Shown here piece after piece: positions 24,900 to 33,637 of a stretch of 64,000 nucleotides of DNA. The stretch's first letter is position 1; every line of letters begins with the position of its first letter. This DNA comes from Streptomyces venezuelae. GTDB taxonomy: Bacteria > Actinomycetota > Actinomycetes > Streptomycetales > Streptomycetaceae. A model generated the notes under the pieces. It worked only from the letters and a program-made list of their open reading frames with translations, was not told the origin of the DNA and did no database searches. The DNA lies in assembly GCF_008642315.1 (NCBI RefSeq), contig NZ_CP029192.1, positions 6,696,001 through 6,760,000 on the forward strand. Reading direction: 5' to 3'. A program made the position numbers and the translations under genes.

Positions 24900-27884
24900 G
24901 TGGTGACGATGGGGGCCGTGGTGCCGGACGCCGGTGGCGACGCCGCTCTCGTACGCGCCCGTGCCGCTCTCGTGCGGTCGTGCGCTGCCGTCTTCCTTCC
25001 GGCGGAGGTGCCGCGGGAAGGTCGGGTCGCTTTCTGGAACCCGGACCCGGGGGGCGGGCCGGAGGTCGACATCGGCGTGCGGGGTGACCTCGTCGTCGCC
25101 CGCAAACACGGCAAGGGCGCGCGGAGCCGTACCGTGCCCGCGCTGTTCCTGCCGGTCGCCGAAGCGGTGCCGCTGCTGCTCGGTGCCGAGCGTCCGCACC
25201 CGGCGGTGGCCTGCTGGGGCGCCGCCGCCCGGCATGCGCTGCACCTGGCGGCGCGGGGCAGGCTGCTGCCCGGGCTGACCCCGGGAGACGTGGACGCGTG
25301 GCGGGCCGGGCCGCTGGACGAGGCCGACGTCGTCCACCTGCGCGCGATCGCCGCGGCGCTCCCCGCGGAGGCCCACGCGGTGCCGCTGCCCCGGCGCGGC
25401 ACGGGCCCCTTGCTGCTCCCGCAGCCGTTCGCCCTGCTCAGAGCCTTCGTGGACGCGGTGCTCGACGCCCTGCCCCGCACCCCGGCCGCCGCGCACGCGG
25501 TCGGCGCGCCCTTCGCCGCGCGCGAGCCGCAGCACCTCCCGGGCGCCCGGGAGTGGGCGGCCGAGGTGGCCGCCGGGATGGACGCGGGGGTACGCGTGTC
25601 GCTGCGCCTCGACCTGCAGGCGCACGATGTGTTCGACGGGGGCGACCGGGCCGACGGGGGCGAGGGCTCCCGGGAGGATGTCGCCGACGGGGATGGCGGC
25701 GACACGGGGGCCGCCCGCGCGGAGGTCCGTCCCTCCGTCGCCGGCCCCGCCGCCGCTGTCGTGCAGGTGCACAGCCTCGCCGACCCCGCGCTCGTCGCGG
25801 ACGTGCCGGAGCTCTGGGCCGGCACCGACCACTTCGGGCCGCGCGCCCGCGTCGACACCCTCCTCGCGCTGCGCCGCGCCGCCCGCGTGTGGCCTCCGCT
25901 CGGCAGGCTCCTGGAACGCCCGCGCCCCGACGTACTCCCGCTGGGCGAGGACGAGTTGTACGACCTCCTGGGCGCCGCGGCCGGCCGCCTCGCCGCGGCG
26001 GGCGTGGCCGTCCACTGGCCCAGGGAGCTGACCCGGGGCCTCACCGCCACCGCCGTCGTCCGCCCCGCCCCCGGTACCGCGGCCGACAACTTCGACTTCT
26101 TCAAGACCGAGGAACTCCTCGAATTCCGCTGGCAGTTGGCGCTCGGCGACCAGGTGGACGACCCGCTGACCGAGGCGGAGCTCGACATCCTCGCGGAGGC
26201 GCACCGCCCGGTCGTCCGGCTCCGGGACCAATGGGTCCTCGTCGACCCCGAACTCGTCCGCAAGGCGCGCAAGCGGGACCTCGGCCTGCTCGACCCGGTG
26301 GACGCCCTGTCGGTCGCGCTGACCGGCACCGCCGAGGTGGACGGCGAGCAGGTGCCCGCCGTGCCGGTCGGCGCGCTGGCGCGGCTGCGCGACCGCGTGA
26401 CGGGAGACCTCGACGTACCGGCCCCGCCGCCGGGCCTGCACGCGACCCTCCGTGACTACCAGCTCAAGGGTCTCGCCTGGCTCGACCGCATGACCTCCCT
26501 CGGCCTCGGCGGCTGCCTCGCCGACGACATGGGCCTCGGCAAGACGATCACGGTCATCGCCCTGCACCTGCACCGCGCGCGGGACGGTGGTTCCGGGGCA
26601 CCGACGCTCGTCGTCTGCCCGGCCTCGCTGCTCGGCAACTGGCAGCGCGAGATCGAACGGTTCGCGCCCGGCGAGCCGGTCCGCCGCTTCCACGGCACGG
26701 GCCGCACCCTGACCGGCCTGACCGGCGGCTTCGTCCTCACCACGTACGGCACGATGCGCACGAGCGCGCCCGAACTGGCCGCCCGGACATGGGGTCTCGT
26801 CGTCGCGGACGAGGCACAGCACGTCAAGAATCCGTACGCGGCGACGGCGAAGGCGCTGCGCACGATCCCCTCCCCGGCGCGTGTCGCGCTCACCGGCACC
26901 CCCGTCGAGAACAACCTCTCCGAGCTGTGGGCGCTGCTCGACTGGACGACACCGGGTCTGCTCGGCCCCCTGAAGGCGTTCCGGGCCCGCCACGCACGCC
27001 TGGTGGAGGGCGGCGACCCGTCAGGGTCCGGAGCGGACGACGAAGCGCTGGACCGCCTCGCCCGCCTGGTCCGTCCCTTCCTCCTGCGCCGCAAGAAATC
27101 GGACCCCGGCATCGCGCCGGAGCTCCCGCCGAAGACGGAGACCGACCACCCGGTGACCCTCACCCGCGAACAGACCTCGCTGTACGAGGCGGTGGTGCGC
27201 GAGACCCTCGCCCGCATCGAGGCGTCGGACGGCATGGCGCGGCGCGGCCTCGTCATGAAGCTGCTGATGGCGCTCAAGCAGATCTGCAACCACCCGGCGC
27301 AGTATCTGAAGGACGGCATGCTCACGACCCGGACGGGCCGCCCGCGCTCGGGCAAGCTGGAACTCCTCGACGAGCTCCTCGACACGATCCTCGCCGAGTC
27401 GGAGAGCGCGGGCGCCGTCCTGATCTTCACGCAGTACGTGGAGATGGCACGCCTCCTGGAGGCGCACCTCTCCGCGCGCGGCATCGCCTCCCAGCTCCTG
27501 CACGGCGGTACGCCGGTCGCGCGCCGCGAGGAGATGGTGGACCGCTTCCAGTCGGGCGAGGTCCCGGTCTTCCTGCTCTCCCTGAAGGCGGCCGGCACGG
27601 GCCTGAACCTGACCCGGGCGGGCCACGTGATCCACTACGACCGCTGGTGGAACCCGGCCGTCGAGGAGCAGGCCACCGACCGCGCCTACCGCATCGGGCA
27701 GACCCAGCCGGTCCAGGTCCACCGACTGATCACCGAGGGCACGGTCGAGGACCGCATCGCCGAACTCCTCGCGGCCAAGCAGGCGTTGGCGGACGCGGTG
27801 CTCGGTGACGGCGGCGAGGCGGCGCTCACGGAACTGTCCGACGCGGAACTGGCGGACCTGGTCGCACTGAGGAGGGCGGCATGA
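24900..27884 (+). CDS. SNF2-family DEAD/DEAH-box helicase
   Basis: 994 residues. An N-terminal half of about 500 residues carries the SNF2-associated region (DNFDFFKTEELLEFRWQLALGD). The ATPase core follows: LRDYQLKGLAWLDRM, Walker A DDMGLGKT, motif II DEAQHVKNP, LTGTPVENNLSELWALLDW, then the helicase C domain with LIFTQYVEM, SLKAAGTGLNLTRAGHVIHYDRWWNPAVEEQATDRAYRIGQ split over motifs IV-VI. It probably remodels or translocates on DNA. Starts at GTG 24900, GTG 24903 or ATG 24909 are all possible. Overlaps the SWIM gene (ATGA) and has a perfect damage promoter. Confidence 0.93.
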   Translation: MVTMGAVVPDAGGDAALVRARAALVRSCAAVFLPAEVPREGRVAFWNPDPGGGPEVDIGVRGDLVVARKHGKGARSRTVPALFLPVAEAVPLLLGAERPHPAVACWGAAARHALHLAARGRLLPGLTPGDVDAWRAGPLDEADVVHLRAIAAALPAEAHAVPLPRRGTGPLLLPQPFALLRAFVDAVLDALPRTPAAAHAVGAPFAAREPQHLPGAREWAAEVAAGMDAGVRVSLRLDLQAHDVFDGGDRADGGEGSREDVADGDGGDTGAARAEVRPSVAGPAAAVVQVHSLADPALVADVPELWAGTDHFGPRARVDTLLALRRAARVWPPLGRLLERPRPDVLPLGEDELYDLLGAAAGRLAAAGVAVHWPRELTRGLTATAVVRPAPGTAADNFDFFKTEELLEFRWQLALGDQVDDPLTEAELDILAEAHRPVVRLRDQWVLVDPELVRKARKRDLGLLDPVDALSVALTGTAEVDGEQVPAVPVGALARLRDRVTGDLDVPAPPPGLHATLRDYQLKGLAWLDRMTSLGLGGCLADDMGLGKTITVIALHLHRARDGGSGAPTLVVCPASLLGNWQREIERFAPGEPVRRFHGTGRTLTGLTGGFVLTTYGTMRTSAPELAARTWGLVVADEAQHVKNPYAATAKALRTIPSPARVALTGTPVENNLSELWALLDWTTPGLLGPLKAFRARHARLVEGGDPSGSGADDEALDRLARLVRPFLLRRKKSDPGIAPELPPKTETDHPVTLTREQTSLYEAVVRETLARIEASDGMARRGLVMKLLMALKQICNHPAQYLKDGMLTTRTGRPRSGKLELLDELLDTILAESESAGAVLIFTQYVEMARLLEAHLSARGIASQLLHGGTPVARREEMVDRFQSGEVPVFLLSLKAAGTGLNLTRAGHVIHYDRWWNPAVEEQATDRAYRIGQTQPVQVHRLITEGTVEDRIAELLAAKQALADAVLGDGGEAALTELSDAELADLVALRRAA

Positions 27885-29926
27885 TGCCGCGGGGCGGTTC
27901 GGGACGGGGTGGTGGGCCGGTGCGGGGTGGTGGCTCGGGACGGGGCGGTGGTTCGTTGCGGGGTGGTGGTTCGGGACGGGGTGGTGGGCTCGGCTGGGCC
28001 AGCGGCATGAGCGAGACGAGCCGCATGGGCAGCGGCCGCGTCTTCCCCGCCCTGCCGAAGCACCCCGATCCCGCGGCGCCCTTCGCCACGTCCTGGTGGG
28101 GCAACGCGTGGGTCGACGCGCTGGAGGAGAGCGCCCTGGACCAGGCGCGGCTGGCCCGCGGCCGTACGTACGCGCGCGACGGCGCGGTCGACACGATCAC
28201 CGTCGCGCCGGGCCGCATCGTCGCGTACGTCCACGGCAACCGTCCGCGGCCGTACCGCGCGGAGATCCGCCTGCGGACGATGCTTCCCGAACACTGGGAC
28301 CGCTTCCTCGACGTGGTCGCCACGGATCCCGCGCGCATCGCCGCGCTGTTGGACCAGGAGATGCCGCACGCGCTGGCCGACGCGGCGGACCGGGCGGACG
28401 TCCCGCTCCTCCCCGGCGCCCGTGAACTCTCCCCTTCCTGTACGTGCCCCGACCGGGGCCACCCCTGCAAACACGCGGCGGCCCTCGCCTACCAGACGGC
28501 CCGCCTCCTGGACGCGGACCCCTTCGTTCTCCTGCTGCTGCGAGGCGGCGAGGAACAGGACCTCCTGGACGAACTGTCACGCAGGAACGCCCGGAGGGGA
28601 GCGGCGGAGGCGGCGGAGGCGCTGCGCGGGGCGGGGACTACGGACGAGCTCCGGGGGGTGGCGGTCATGCGGGAGCGCCGGGACGCGGAGCCCGCGACGA
28701 CTGGGCAGCACCGAGGCGTGGAGGGGGAGGCGGCCGGAGAGCGGGGCGTCGCGGACGTGGAGGCGGCCGGAGAGCGCCGCGCGGCGGACGCGGAGAAGAC
28801 ACGGAGGTCCATGGCGGAGGCCGCTCGCCAGACGCCCCCCGGCGAACGCCAGCCACATCCAGAGGGCGAGCCGGCGCTCCCTGGCGGAGATCAGCGGGCC
28901 CCGGATGGTGGCGCCATCCTGCCCGGTGGAGATCAGCGGCCCCCGGACGGTGGCGCCATCCTGCCTGGCGGGGATCAGCGGGCCCCGGATGGCGGCGCCA
29001 CCCTGCCCGGTGGAGACCAGCGGCCCCCGGACGGTGGCCCCACCCTGCCCGGTGGAGACCAGCCGTCCCGGGATGGCGACCCTGCCCTTCCCGGAACACC
29101 GCACGCGCCTTCGAGCAGCGACCCCGTGCTTCGCAAGGCACGCCACGCGCCTCCAAGTGGCGGCCCGTTGCCGCACGCCGCACTTCAGCCTGTCTCGGAC
29201 GGCGGCCCGGTCGCGTCCGGGGGACAGCGGTCACACCCCGGCGACGACGCCCCCGTCCTCCCCGGCGTCCTGGCCCGTGAGGCGCTCGATACGGCGTATC
29301 CGTCTCCGTTGCCCGCCCCGCTCGCGCCGCCGTCCCATCCGGGGGAGGCGCCGGTCCTTCCCGCGCTCCCCGGTGCCCCGGACCCGACGGCGCTGGAGTT
29401 CCTGATCACGGACGCGGCGCGCCGGGCCCACACGTTCCTCACGGCGGAGGTCGGCGCGGGCACGGGCGCACGAGCGAATCCGTTTCCGTTCCCGGGGGAC
29501 GACTCTCCCTGGCACGATGCCGTCCGTCTCGCCGCCTCGCACCCGGGCCTCACGGGTCGCCGCACCTTCAGCCGTCAGTTCGCCGAACTGGCAAGGTCGG
29601 TGGGACACACCCCCGCGGACCTGTCCCGCGCGGCGGCGGCCTGGCGACAGGGCGGCGAGGAGGGGTTGGCGACCCTGGAATCCCCCTGGGACCCGCCGGC
29701 GGGCCCCTTCGACCGGGCCCGCGGCGCCCTGGTCGCCGCCGACCTGCCCCGGATGACGATCCACCGCAACCAGCTCACCAACGCGGAAGGCACGATCCAG
29801 CTCCGCTACGGGACGGACGGCCGCTGGTACCCGTACCGGAGCGAGCCGGGCGGCGACGACTGGTGGCCCGAAGGGGAGGCGGACGTCGACCCAGTGGGGG
29901 CGCTGGCCGGCGTGGCGGAGGCGTAG
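27881..29926 (+). CDS. SWIM zinc-finger protein with internal repeats
   Basis: 681 residues. Residues 4-38 are Gly/Arg repeats. A conserved N-terminal domain (FATSWWGNAWVDALEESALDQARLARGR split in two motifs) leads to the SWIM zinc finger SCTCPDRGHPCKHAAAL (CxC...CxH) near residue 190. A variable centre contains five 14-residue repeats (28877-29086) and Pro-rich sequence. A conserved C-terminal domain follows from about residue 505. SWIM fingers bind DNA or proteins. The ATGA overlap couples it to the SNF2 helicase, so the two are likely partners. Confidence 0.9.
   Translation: MMPRGGSGRGGGPVRGGGSGRGGGSLRGGGSGRGGGLGWASGMSETSRMGSGRVFPALPKHPDPAAPFATSWWGNAWVDALEESALDQARLARGRTYARDGAVDTITVAPGRIVAYVHGNRPRPYRAEIRLRTMLPEHWDRFLDVVATDPARIAALLDQEMPHALADAADRADVPLLPGARELSPSCTCPDRGHPCKHAAALAYQTARLLDADPFVLLLLRGGEEQDLLDELSRRNARRGAAEAAEALRGAGTTDELRGVAVMRERRDAEPATTGQHRGVEGEAAGERGVADVEAAGERRAADAEKTRRSMAEAARQTPPGERQPHPEGEPALPGGDQRAPDGGAILPGGDQRPPDGGAILPGGDQRAPDGGATLPGGDQRPPDGGPTLPGGDQPSRDGDPALPGTPHAPSSSDPVLRKARHAPPSGGPLPHAALQPVSDGGPVASGGQRSHPGDDAPVLPGVLAREALDTAYPSPLPAPLAPPSHPGEAPVLPALPGAPDPTALEFLITDAARRAHTFLTAEVGAGTGARANPFPFPGDDSPWHDAVRLAASHPGLTGRRTFSRQFAELARSVGHTPADLSRAAAAWRQGGEEGLATLESPWDPPAGPFDRARGALVAADLPRMTIHRNQLTNAEGTIQLRYGTDGRWYPYRSEPGGDDWWPEGEADVDPVGALAGVAEA
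27890..27994 (+). repeat. Gly/Arg-rich 36-base repeats in the SWIM gene
   Basis: About three 12-residue units of the type RGGGSGRGGGSL encode residues 4-38. Such RGG-like tails often bind nucleic acid. A start at the later ATG of MSETSRMG (codon 43) would omit them, but it has no Shine-Dalgarno. Confidence 0.75.
28877..29086 (+). repeat. Five in-frame 42-base repeats in the SWIM gene
   Basis: Five consecutive 14-residue units: LPGGDQRAPDGGAI, LPGGDQRPPDGGAI, LPGGDQRAPDGGAT, LPGGDQRPPDGGPT and a degenerate LPGGDQPSRDGDPA. A and P alternate at position 8, so a 28-residue doublet may have been duplicated. Confidence 0.9.
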
Positions 29927-29927
29927 A

Positions 29928-30512
29928 TCAGGCCTGGAGGTGCGCCAGGAGCTCGTCGCCCGCCGGGTACGGGCGCTCCTCCGGCAGCAGCCGCGCCGCC
30001 GCCTCCTCCTCCCCGTCCCGTACGAGCCCGTGGATCTCCCGCGCGCGGTCGGTGACGTCGGTGATCGAGACCGTCCACTCGTCCGCGAAGCTGCGGGACG
30101 CCTCGCCGGAGAGGCCCAGTTGGAGGCTGCGGCAGGGGAGGGCGTTGAGGTGCAGGTCGCGCTCCGGGTCCCACTGGACGCGGGCGGGGGAGCGGCGCAA
30201 CTCGCGCTTCCACGCGGCCTGATCGGCGTGGAGACCGCGAACGTAGTGGGAGAGGCACGCGTTGCGAAGTGCCCAGTCGAAGCCCTCGCGGGTGATCTCG
30301 ACGGCCAGGACCGTCTGTTGGTCCTCCTTGGTCGCCCAGCCGCAGCGGTACATCATCCACAGGAACGACGGCTTGATCCACGTCATGCGGTCCCGCTTCC
30401 AGGCGGCGGGAAACCGCCCGGTGCGGGCCGCGGGGAGGCCGAGTGCGGGGGCGTACGCCTGGTAGACGGTGATCGTCTTGTCGGTGTGCAGGGCACGGAT
30501 ATGGTGGTTCAC
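29928..30512 (-). CDS. DUF4291 family protein
   Basis: 194 residues from GTG 30512. Characteristic segments are ITVYQAYAPALG, RMTWIKPSFLWMMYRCGWATKEDQ, REGFDWAL and VQWDPERDLHLNALPCRSLQLGL, all typical of DUF4291. No biochemical function is known. Its stop is separated by one base from the stop of the SWIM gene on the other strand. Confidence 0.88.
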   Translation of the reverse strand: MNHHIRALHTDKTITVYQAYAPALGLPAARTGRFPAAWKRDRMTWIKPSFLWMMYRCGWATKEDQQTVLAVEITREGFDWALRNACLSHYVRGLHADQAAWKRELRRSPARVQWDPERDLHLNALPCRSLQLGLSGEASRSFADEWTVSITDVTDRAREIHGLVRDGEEEAAARLLPEERPYPAGDELLAHLQA

Positions 30513-30568
30513 AGGAGCTCAGCCTGCGGCCGCCGGTGACGGTGCGCCAGCGAATTTCGCCCCGTCGG

Positions 30569-31066
30569 TCAGAAGTCGACCCGGGTCCGCTCGTCCAGCC
30601 GCGCCACCGAGTCCTGCGCGAACTTCTTCTCGTAGTCGCTGCGGATCTCCTCGATCTGGACGTCCCGCTTGGGCGCCTCGGGCGTCGGGTACAGGAGGAT
30701 CAGCTCGTACGACCGCTCCCGCTCGATCTTGCCGTTGGAGTCGCGCCACTGGCCGCGCCCGTTCTGGATGGTCAGCCCGTCGGGGAAGCCCGGCGTGACC
30801 TCCTTGTCGATGAAGGCCATGAACTGCTTGTCCGTCACGGCGGGCCCGCCGTCGGGGCGTTCCGTGCCGAAGAAGAGCCGCGTCTCGGTGAAGGGCTTGC
30901 CACGGGCGACGGTGGACGCGGCGACCGACGAGGACGCGGACGGTGCGGACTTCGCTTCGTCGTCCAGTGAGGCGTAGGCGGCGGGGGCGCCGACGGCCAG
31001 CACGGTGGTCGCCACGGCGGCCACGGCGAGGCGGGTGCCGGAGAGGCGGGGGAGGGTGAGGGCCAT
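30569..31066 (-). CDS. Secreted DUF3574 protein
   Basis: 165 residues. A signal peptide ending near APAAYA (about residue 32) precedes a Ser/Ala linker. The DUF3574 domain follows: FTETRLFFGTERPDGG, VTDKQFMAFIDKEVTPGFP, GLTIQNGRGQWRDSNG and ERSYELILLYP. The family is exported and of unknown function. A TACGGT hexamer on the minus strand (31116-31111) could be its -10. Confidence 0.85.
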   Translation of the reverse strand: MALTLPRLSGTRLAVAAVATTVLAVGAPAAYASLDDEAKSAPSASSSVAASTVARGKPFTETRLFFGTERPDGGPAVTDKQFMAFIDKEVTPGFPDGLTIQNGRGQWRDSNGKIERERSYELILLYPTPEAPKRDVQIEEIRSDYEKKFAQDSVARLDERTRVDF

Positions 31067-31152
31067 GGGGGTTCCCTTTCCGACGAGCAGGGGGGTTCGG
31101 ACGGCGGCAAACCGTAGCGGACCCGCGAGCGCCCGATGCCCTTATTCCTGCG

Positions 31153-31788
31153 TTATGGCCTGTTTGGCCCTCGGTTGGTTTCACGCGGGTGTGACACCCG
31201 GCCCGTCCCCAGCCGGTAGGTCCTGAGGTCCCGCCAACCCTTCCCCGGGCCGTCCGTCACGATCAGGTGGACGGTGTCCACGTGGCTGGTCAGGGGGAGG
31301 GACGGGGCCAGTTGGGACTGCAGGGTGTCGTAGGCCGCCTCGTAGGTTTCCGGGCCCTCGTCGTTCGCCAGGGTGAGGTGGGGGGCCAGGGGTGGGGTGA
31401 AGACACCGCGGTAGGGGAGCGCCTCCGGCCAGCGGGCCGTGAGGGACCGGGTGAGGGCGCGCACGGGGGTCTCGGGGGTCGGGGCGAGGTACAGGACGCC
31501 CGGGTAGCGGCGGAATTCGTCGAACGTGAGGGTGAACGCGGGGTGGGCGGCGAAGAGGTCCGTCAGGTCGGCGTGGGTGCCCGGGGTGAAGCGGGACTCG
31601 TTGAGGAACGGGTAGAGCACGGTCACGTGGGCGGGGAAACCGGCCCGTACCAAGGGGTTCGCCTCGGGGATGCGGATCGTGAGGGCCGTGTCGCCGGGGA
31701 GGTCGGGCCAGCCGTCCGAGTCCGCCGCCCCCGTGCTCGCCGCCCGGGCTTCCTCCGCGCGCGTGCGTTCGTGTGTCTCCGTGCTCAC
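31153..31788 (-). CDS. 2H phosphoesterase (2'-5' RNA ligase family)
   Basis: 211 residues from GTG 31788. The two catalytic H-x-T motifs are HVTVLYPF and HLTLAN, about 90 residues apart, as in LigT-like cyclic phosphodiesterases. These enzymes open 2',3'-cyclic phosphates on RNA or nucleotides; the true substrate here is unknown. The start overlaps the upstream nitrobindin-like gene's stop by four bases (GTGA), so the two are translationally coupled. Confidence 0.85.
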   Translation of the reverse strand: MSTETHERTRAEEARAASTGAADSDGWPDLPGDTALTIRIPEANPLVRAGFPAHVTVLYPFLNESRFTPGTHADLTDLFAAHPAFTLTFDEFRRYPGVLYLAPTPETPVRALTRSLTARWPEALPYRGVFTPPLAPHLTLANDEGPETYEAAYDTLQSQLAPSLPLTSHVDTVHLIVTDGPGKGWRDLRTYRLGTGRVSHPRETNRGPNRP

Positions 31789-32381
31789 TTCGTGGGGCGC
31801 AGGTGTGCCGAGAGGTGGTGCTGCAACGGCTGGTCCACCGCGGCCATGTCGTGGGTGAAGGTGAGCGTGCCGTCGTCGGTCAGCGTGTAGCGGCGGCGGG
31901 TCGCCGTGACGTTCTTGGCGGTGGGGGTGAGCGCCACGTCGTGCGTGGAGAGGTCGACCGTGCCGTCGGCCGCGTAGCCGACCGCGATCTCCGCGATGCC
32001 GGTGGGCTGGGTGACCAGAGCCTCGATCCGGCCGTCGGGCTGCAGCCGCCACCAGCCGCTCTCCCGCGCCGCGGGGCGCAGCGGGGCGTCGTCGGCGTCG
32101 AGCAGCCAGGCCCGCGCCTCGTAGCGGAGGAAGGGCCTGCCGTCGTGGCTGAACGTCACCTCCTGCGCGTACGTGAAGTCAGCGGGCAGCGTCGGGTACT
32201 CGCCCCGGCCCCGGCCGCTCCACCGGCCCAGCAGTCCGAGCACGGGCGCGAGCAGCGCGTGCGGGGCGGGCGCCGCCTCGGAGTCACTGCTGTGGCTCTC
32301 GGGGTACGGGTACGGGAACGGGGACGGCGCCGAGGATGAGGACGAGGCCGAGGACGGGTGCTCCGGGGCGGGGTCGAACAC
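31785..32381 (-). CDS. Nitrobindin-like heme-binding (FABP-fold) protein
   Basis: 198 residues from GTG 32381, with AGGAG nine bases upstream. A Ser/Pro/Tyr-rich start of about 40 residues precedes the beta-barrel: [50 protein letters not shown] split over strands, and the C-terminal [10 protein letters not shown] that supplies the heme-ligand histidine in nitrobindins. This family binds ferric heme and handles nitric oxide or peroxynitrite. Coupled to the 2H phosphoesterase gene. Confidence 0.87.
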   Translation of the reverse strand: MFDPAPEHPSSASSSSSAPSPFPYPYPESHSSDSEAAPAPHALLAPVLGLLGRWSGRGRGEYPTLPADFTYAQEVTFSHDGRPFLRYEARAWLLDADDAPLRPAARESGWWRLQPDGRIEALVTQPTGIAEIAVGYAADGTVDLSTHDVALTPTAKNVTATRRRYTLTDDGTLTFTHDMAAVDQPLQHHLSAHLRPTK

Positions 32382-32455
32382 GGTGGGGGCTCCTGAGGGC
32401 GGGCGGCGACGGGTGAGGTGACTGGGCGAAGCTTAGGGCTCCCGTTCGGCCCCGA

Positions 32456-32531
32456 CCCACGTGCGTCACCCGGACCCACGTGCGTCACCTCGGCCCACGT
32501 GCGTCCCCCCGACTCACGTGCGTCACCCCGC
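32456..32531. repeat. Four tandem 19-base repeats upstream of the nitrobindin operon
   Basis: The units CCCACGTGCGTCACCCGGA (32456-32474), CCCACGTGCGTCACCTCGG, CCCACGTGCGTCCCCCCGA and CTCACGTGCGTCACCCCGC (ending 32531) follow without gaps. Each contains the palindrome CACGTG. They lie 75-150 bases upstream of the nitrobindin-like start and just behind a possible -10 (TAAGCT on the minus strand, 32435-32430). Confidence 0.9.
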
Positions 32532-32567
32532 AAACGCCCCCGGGCGTCCCGCGCCCCGCACCGTCCC

Positions 32568-33524
32568 CTAAGGCTGAATCCGTATCCACACCGGCGCGTG
32601 GTCCGACCCCGGCGCGTCCCTCCGTACCCCCGGATCCCCGTCCTCCACCGACGGCAGCGCGCTCGCCGCGGCGCCCGGCGCGCCCGTGCCCGCGCCGCGG
32701 ACCTGGTCCATCAGGCCGCGGCTCACCAGCGCGTGGTCGATGAGTTCGCGGCGGCCCGCGTGGATGCGGGAGAAGCGCTGGTCGGCCGGGATCAGCGGTG
32801 CGACGTTCCACAGCCGCGTCGCGTCGCCCTTGTCCGGGCGGTCGAAGCCCGGCGTGCCGATCTCGGAGCCGGGCGGGCCGAGCAGGATCTGCGTCGTCGC
32901 GGCCCCGACCTCGTCGTTGAGGTCCCCGAGCACGGCGACCCCGTGCTCCCGCCCGTCGCCCCGCAGCCGCTCGTCGGCGACCGCGCGCACCACCGTGGCC
33001 TCGGCCGCGCGGCGGTTCAGGGCGTACGCGCCGTACCGCGCGCGCTCCCCCTCGCCGTGCGGGAAGAAGCGCCCGCCGGGGTACGACAGCAGCTTCGACT
33101 TGAGGTGGCACACGACCGCGTCGAAGAAGAACGCCCGCGTCGACACCGTCACCGCGAGGACGCCCCGCCCGGCCCGCGCCGCCGTCCGGCCCGAGTCGTC
33201 GACCTGCACCGGCCGCACCGGCTCCGGGAAGCCGACCTCGTCGGCGACGACGAAGACGGGGAGGCTGGTGAGGAAGCCGACCCGTATCCCGCGCTCGTCC
33301 GCGTGCTGCGACAGCGTGACGTGCCAGGTGCCCTCCAGCAGGCCAGCCAGATCGTCGAGCGCCGCCGGGTCGCCGACCTCCTGCACCCCGAGAACGCTCG
33401 GCCCCAACGCGGTGATCGTCGCCGCGAGCGAGGCCAGCTTCGCCTCGTACGCGGCCTTGTCCTTGGGGCCGAACTGCCCGCCGGGGCGATAGAGGTTCTC
33501 CAGGTTCCACGTGCCGATGATCAT
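32568..33524 (-). CDS. Endonuclease/exonuclease/phosphatase family protein
   Basis: 318 residues. All family motifs are present: IIGTWNLENLY, GVQEVGD (metal-binding Glu), VCHLKSKLL, LGDLNDEVG and the C-terminal GSDHAPVWIRI with the catalytic Asp-His. It is a Mg-dependent phosphodiesterase of the DNase I/exonuclease III fold; whether it cuts DNA, RNA or a small molecule cannot be told. No signal peptide is visible, so it is probably cytoplasmic. Confidence 0.88.
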   Translation of the reverse strand: MIIGTWNLENLYRPGGQFGPKDKAAYEAKLASLAATITALGPSVLGVQEVGDPAALDDLAGLLEGTWHVTLSQHADERGIRVGFLTSLPVFVVADEVGFPEPVRPVQVDDSGRTAARAGRGVLAVTVSTRAFFFDAVVCHLKSKLLSYPGGRFFPHGEGERARYGAYALNRRAAEATVVRAVADERLRGDGREHGVAVLGDLNDEVGAATTQILLGPPGSEIGTPGFDRPDKGDATRLWNVAPLIPADQRFSRIHAGRRELIDHALVSRGLMDQVRGAGTGAPGAAASALPSVEDGDPGVRRDAPGSDHAPVWIRIQP

Positions 33525-33625
33525 CGCCGACTCCCTGGTCCGTGTCCCCTCGGCCGATCGGCGGGTGGGGCCAGCGTGCCCGCGAAACCGTCCCCGCGAC
33601 AGGGCTGCCGGATGCGCACTCGCAC

Positions 33626-33631
33626 TACCTT
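33626..33631 (+). promoter_or_regulatory. -10 element of a leaderless amidohydrolase promoter
   Basis: TACCTT is followed by 6 bases and ATG 33638, with no Shine-Dalgarno. Confidence 0.55.
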
Positions 33632-33637
33632 GAAAAG

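Noticed and set aside
24648..26993. A 781-residue minus-strand frame opposite the SNF2 helicase
   Set aside because: It would cover the damage promoter and the helicase motifs on the plus strand, and contains no domain of its own.
28877..29086. Regular repeats resembling a CRISPR array
   Set aside because: There are no unique spacers, the units are in frame within a protein, and no cas genes are near.
30478..30495. TTGTCGGTG on the plus strand as a fifth damage promoter
   Set aside because: The hexamer after 8 bases is ACGGAT, not TANNNT, and it lies inside the minus-strand DUF4291 gene without a plus-strand gene to drive.
32456..32531. Tandem 19-base repeats as replication iterons
   Set aside because: There is no AT-rich unwinding region, DnaA box cluster or replication gene nearby; a promoter-proximal regulator array fits better.
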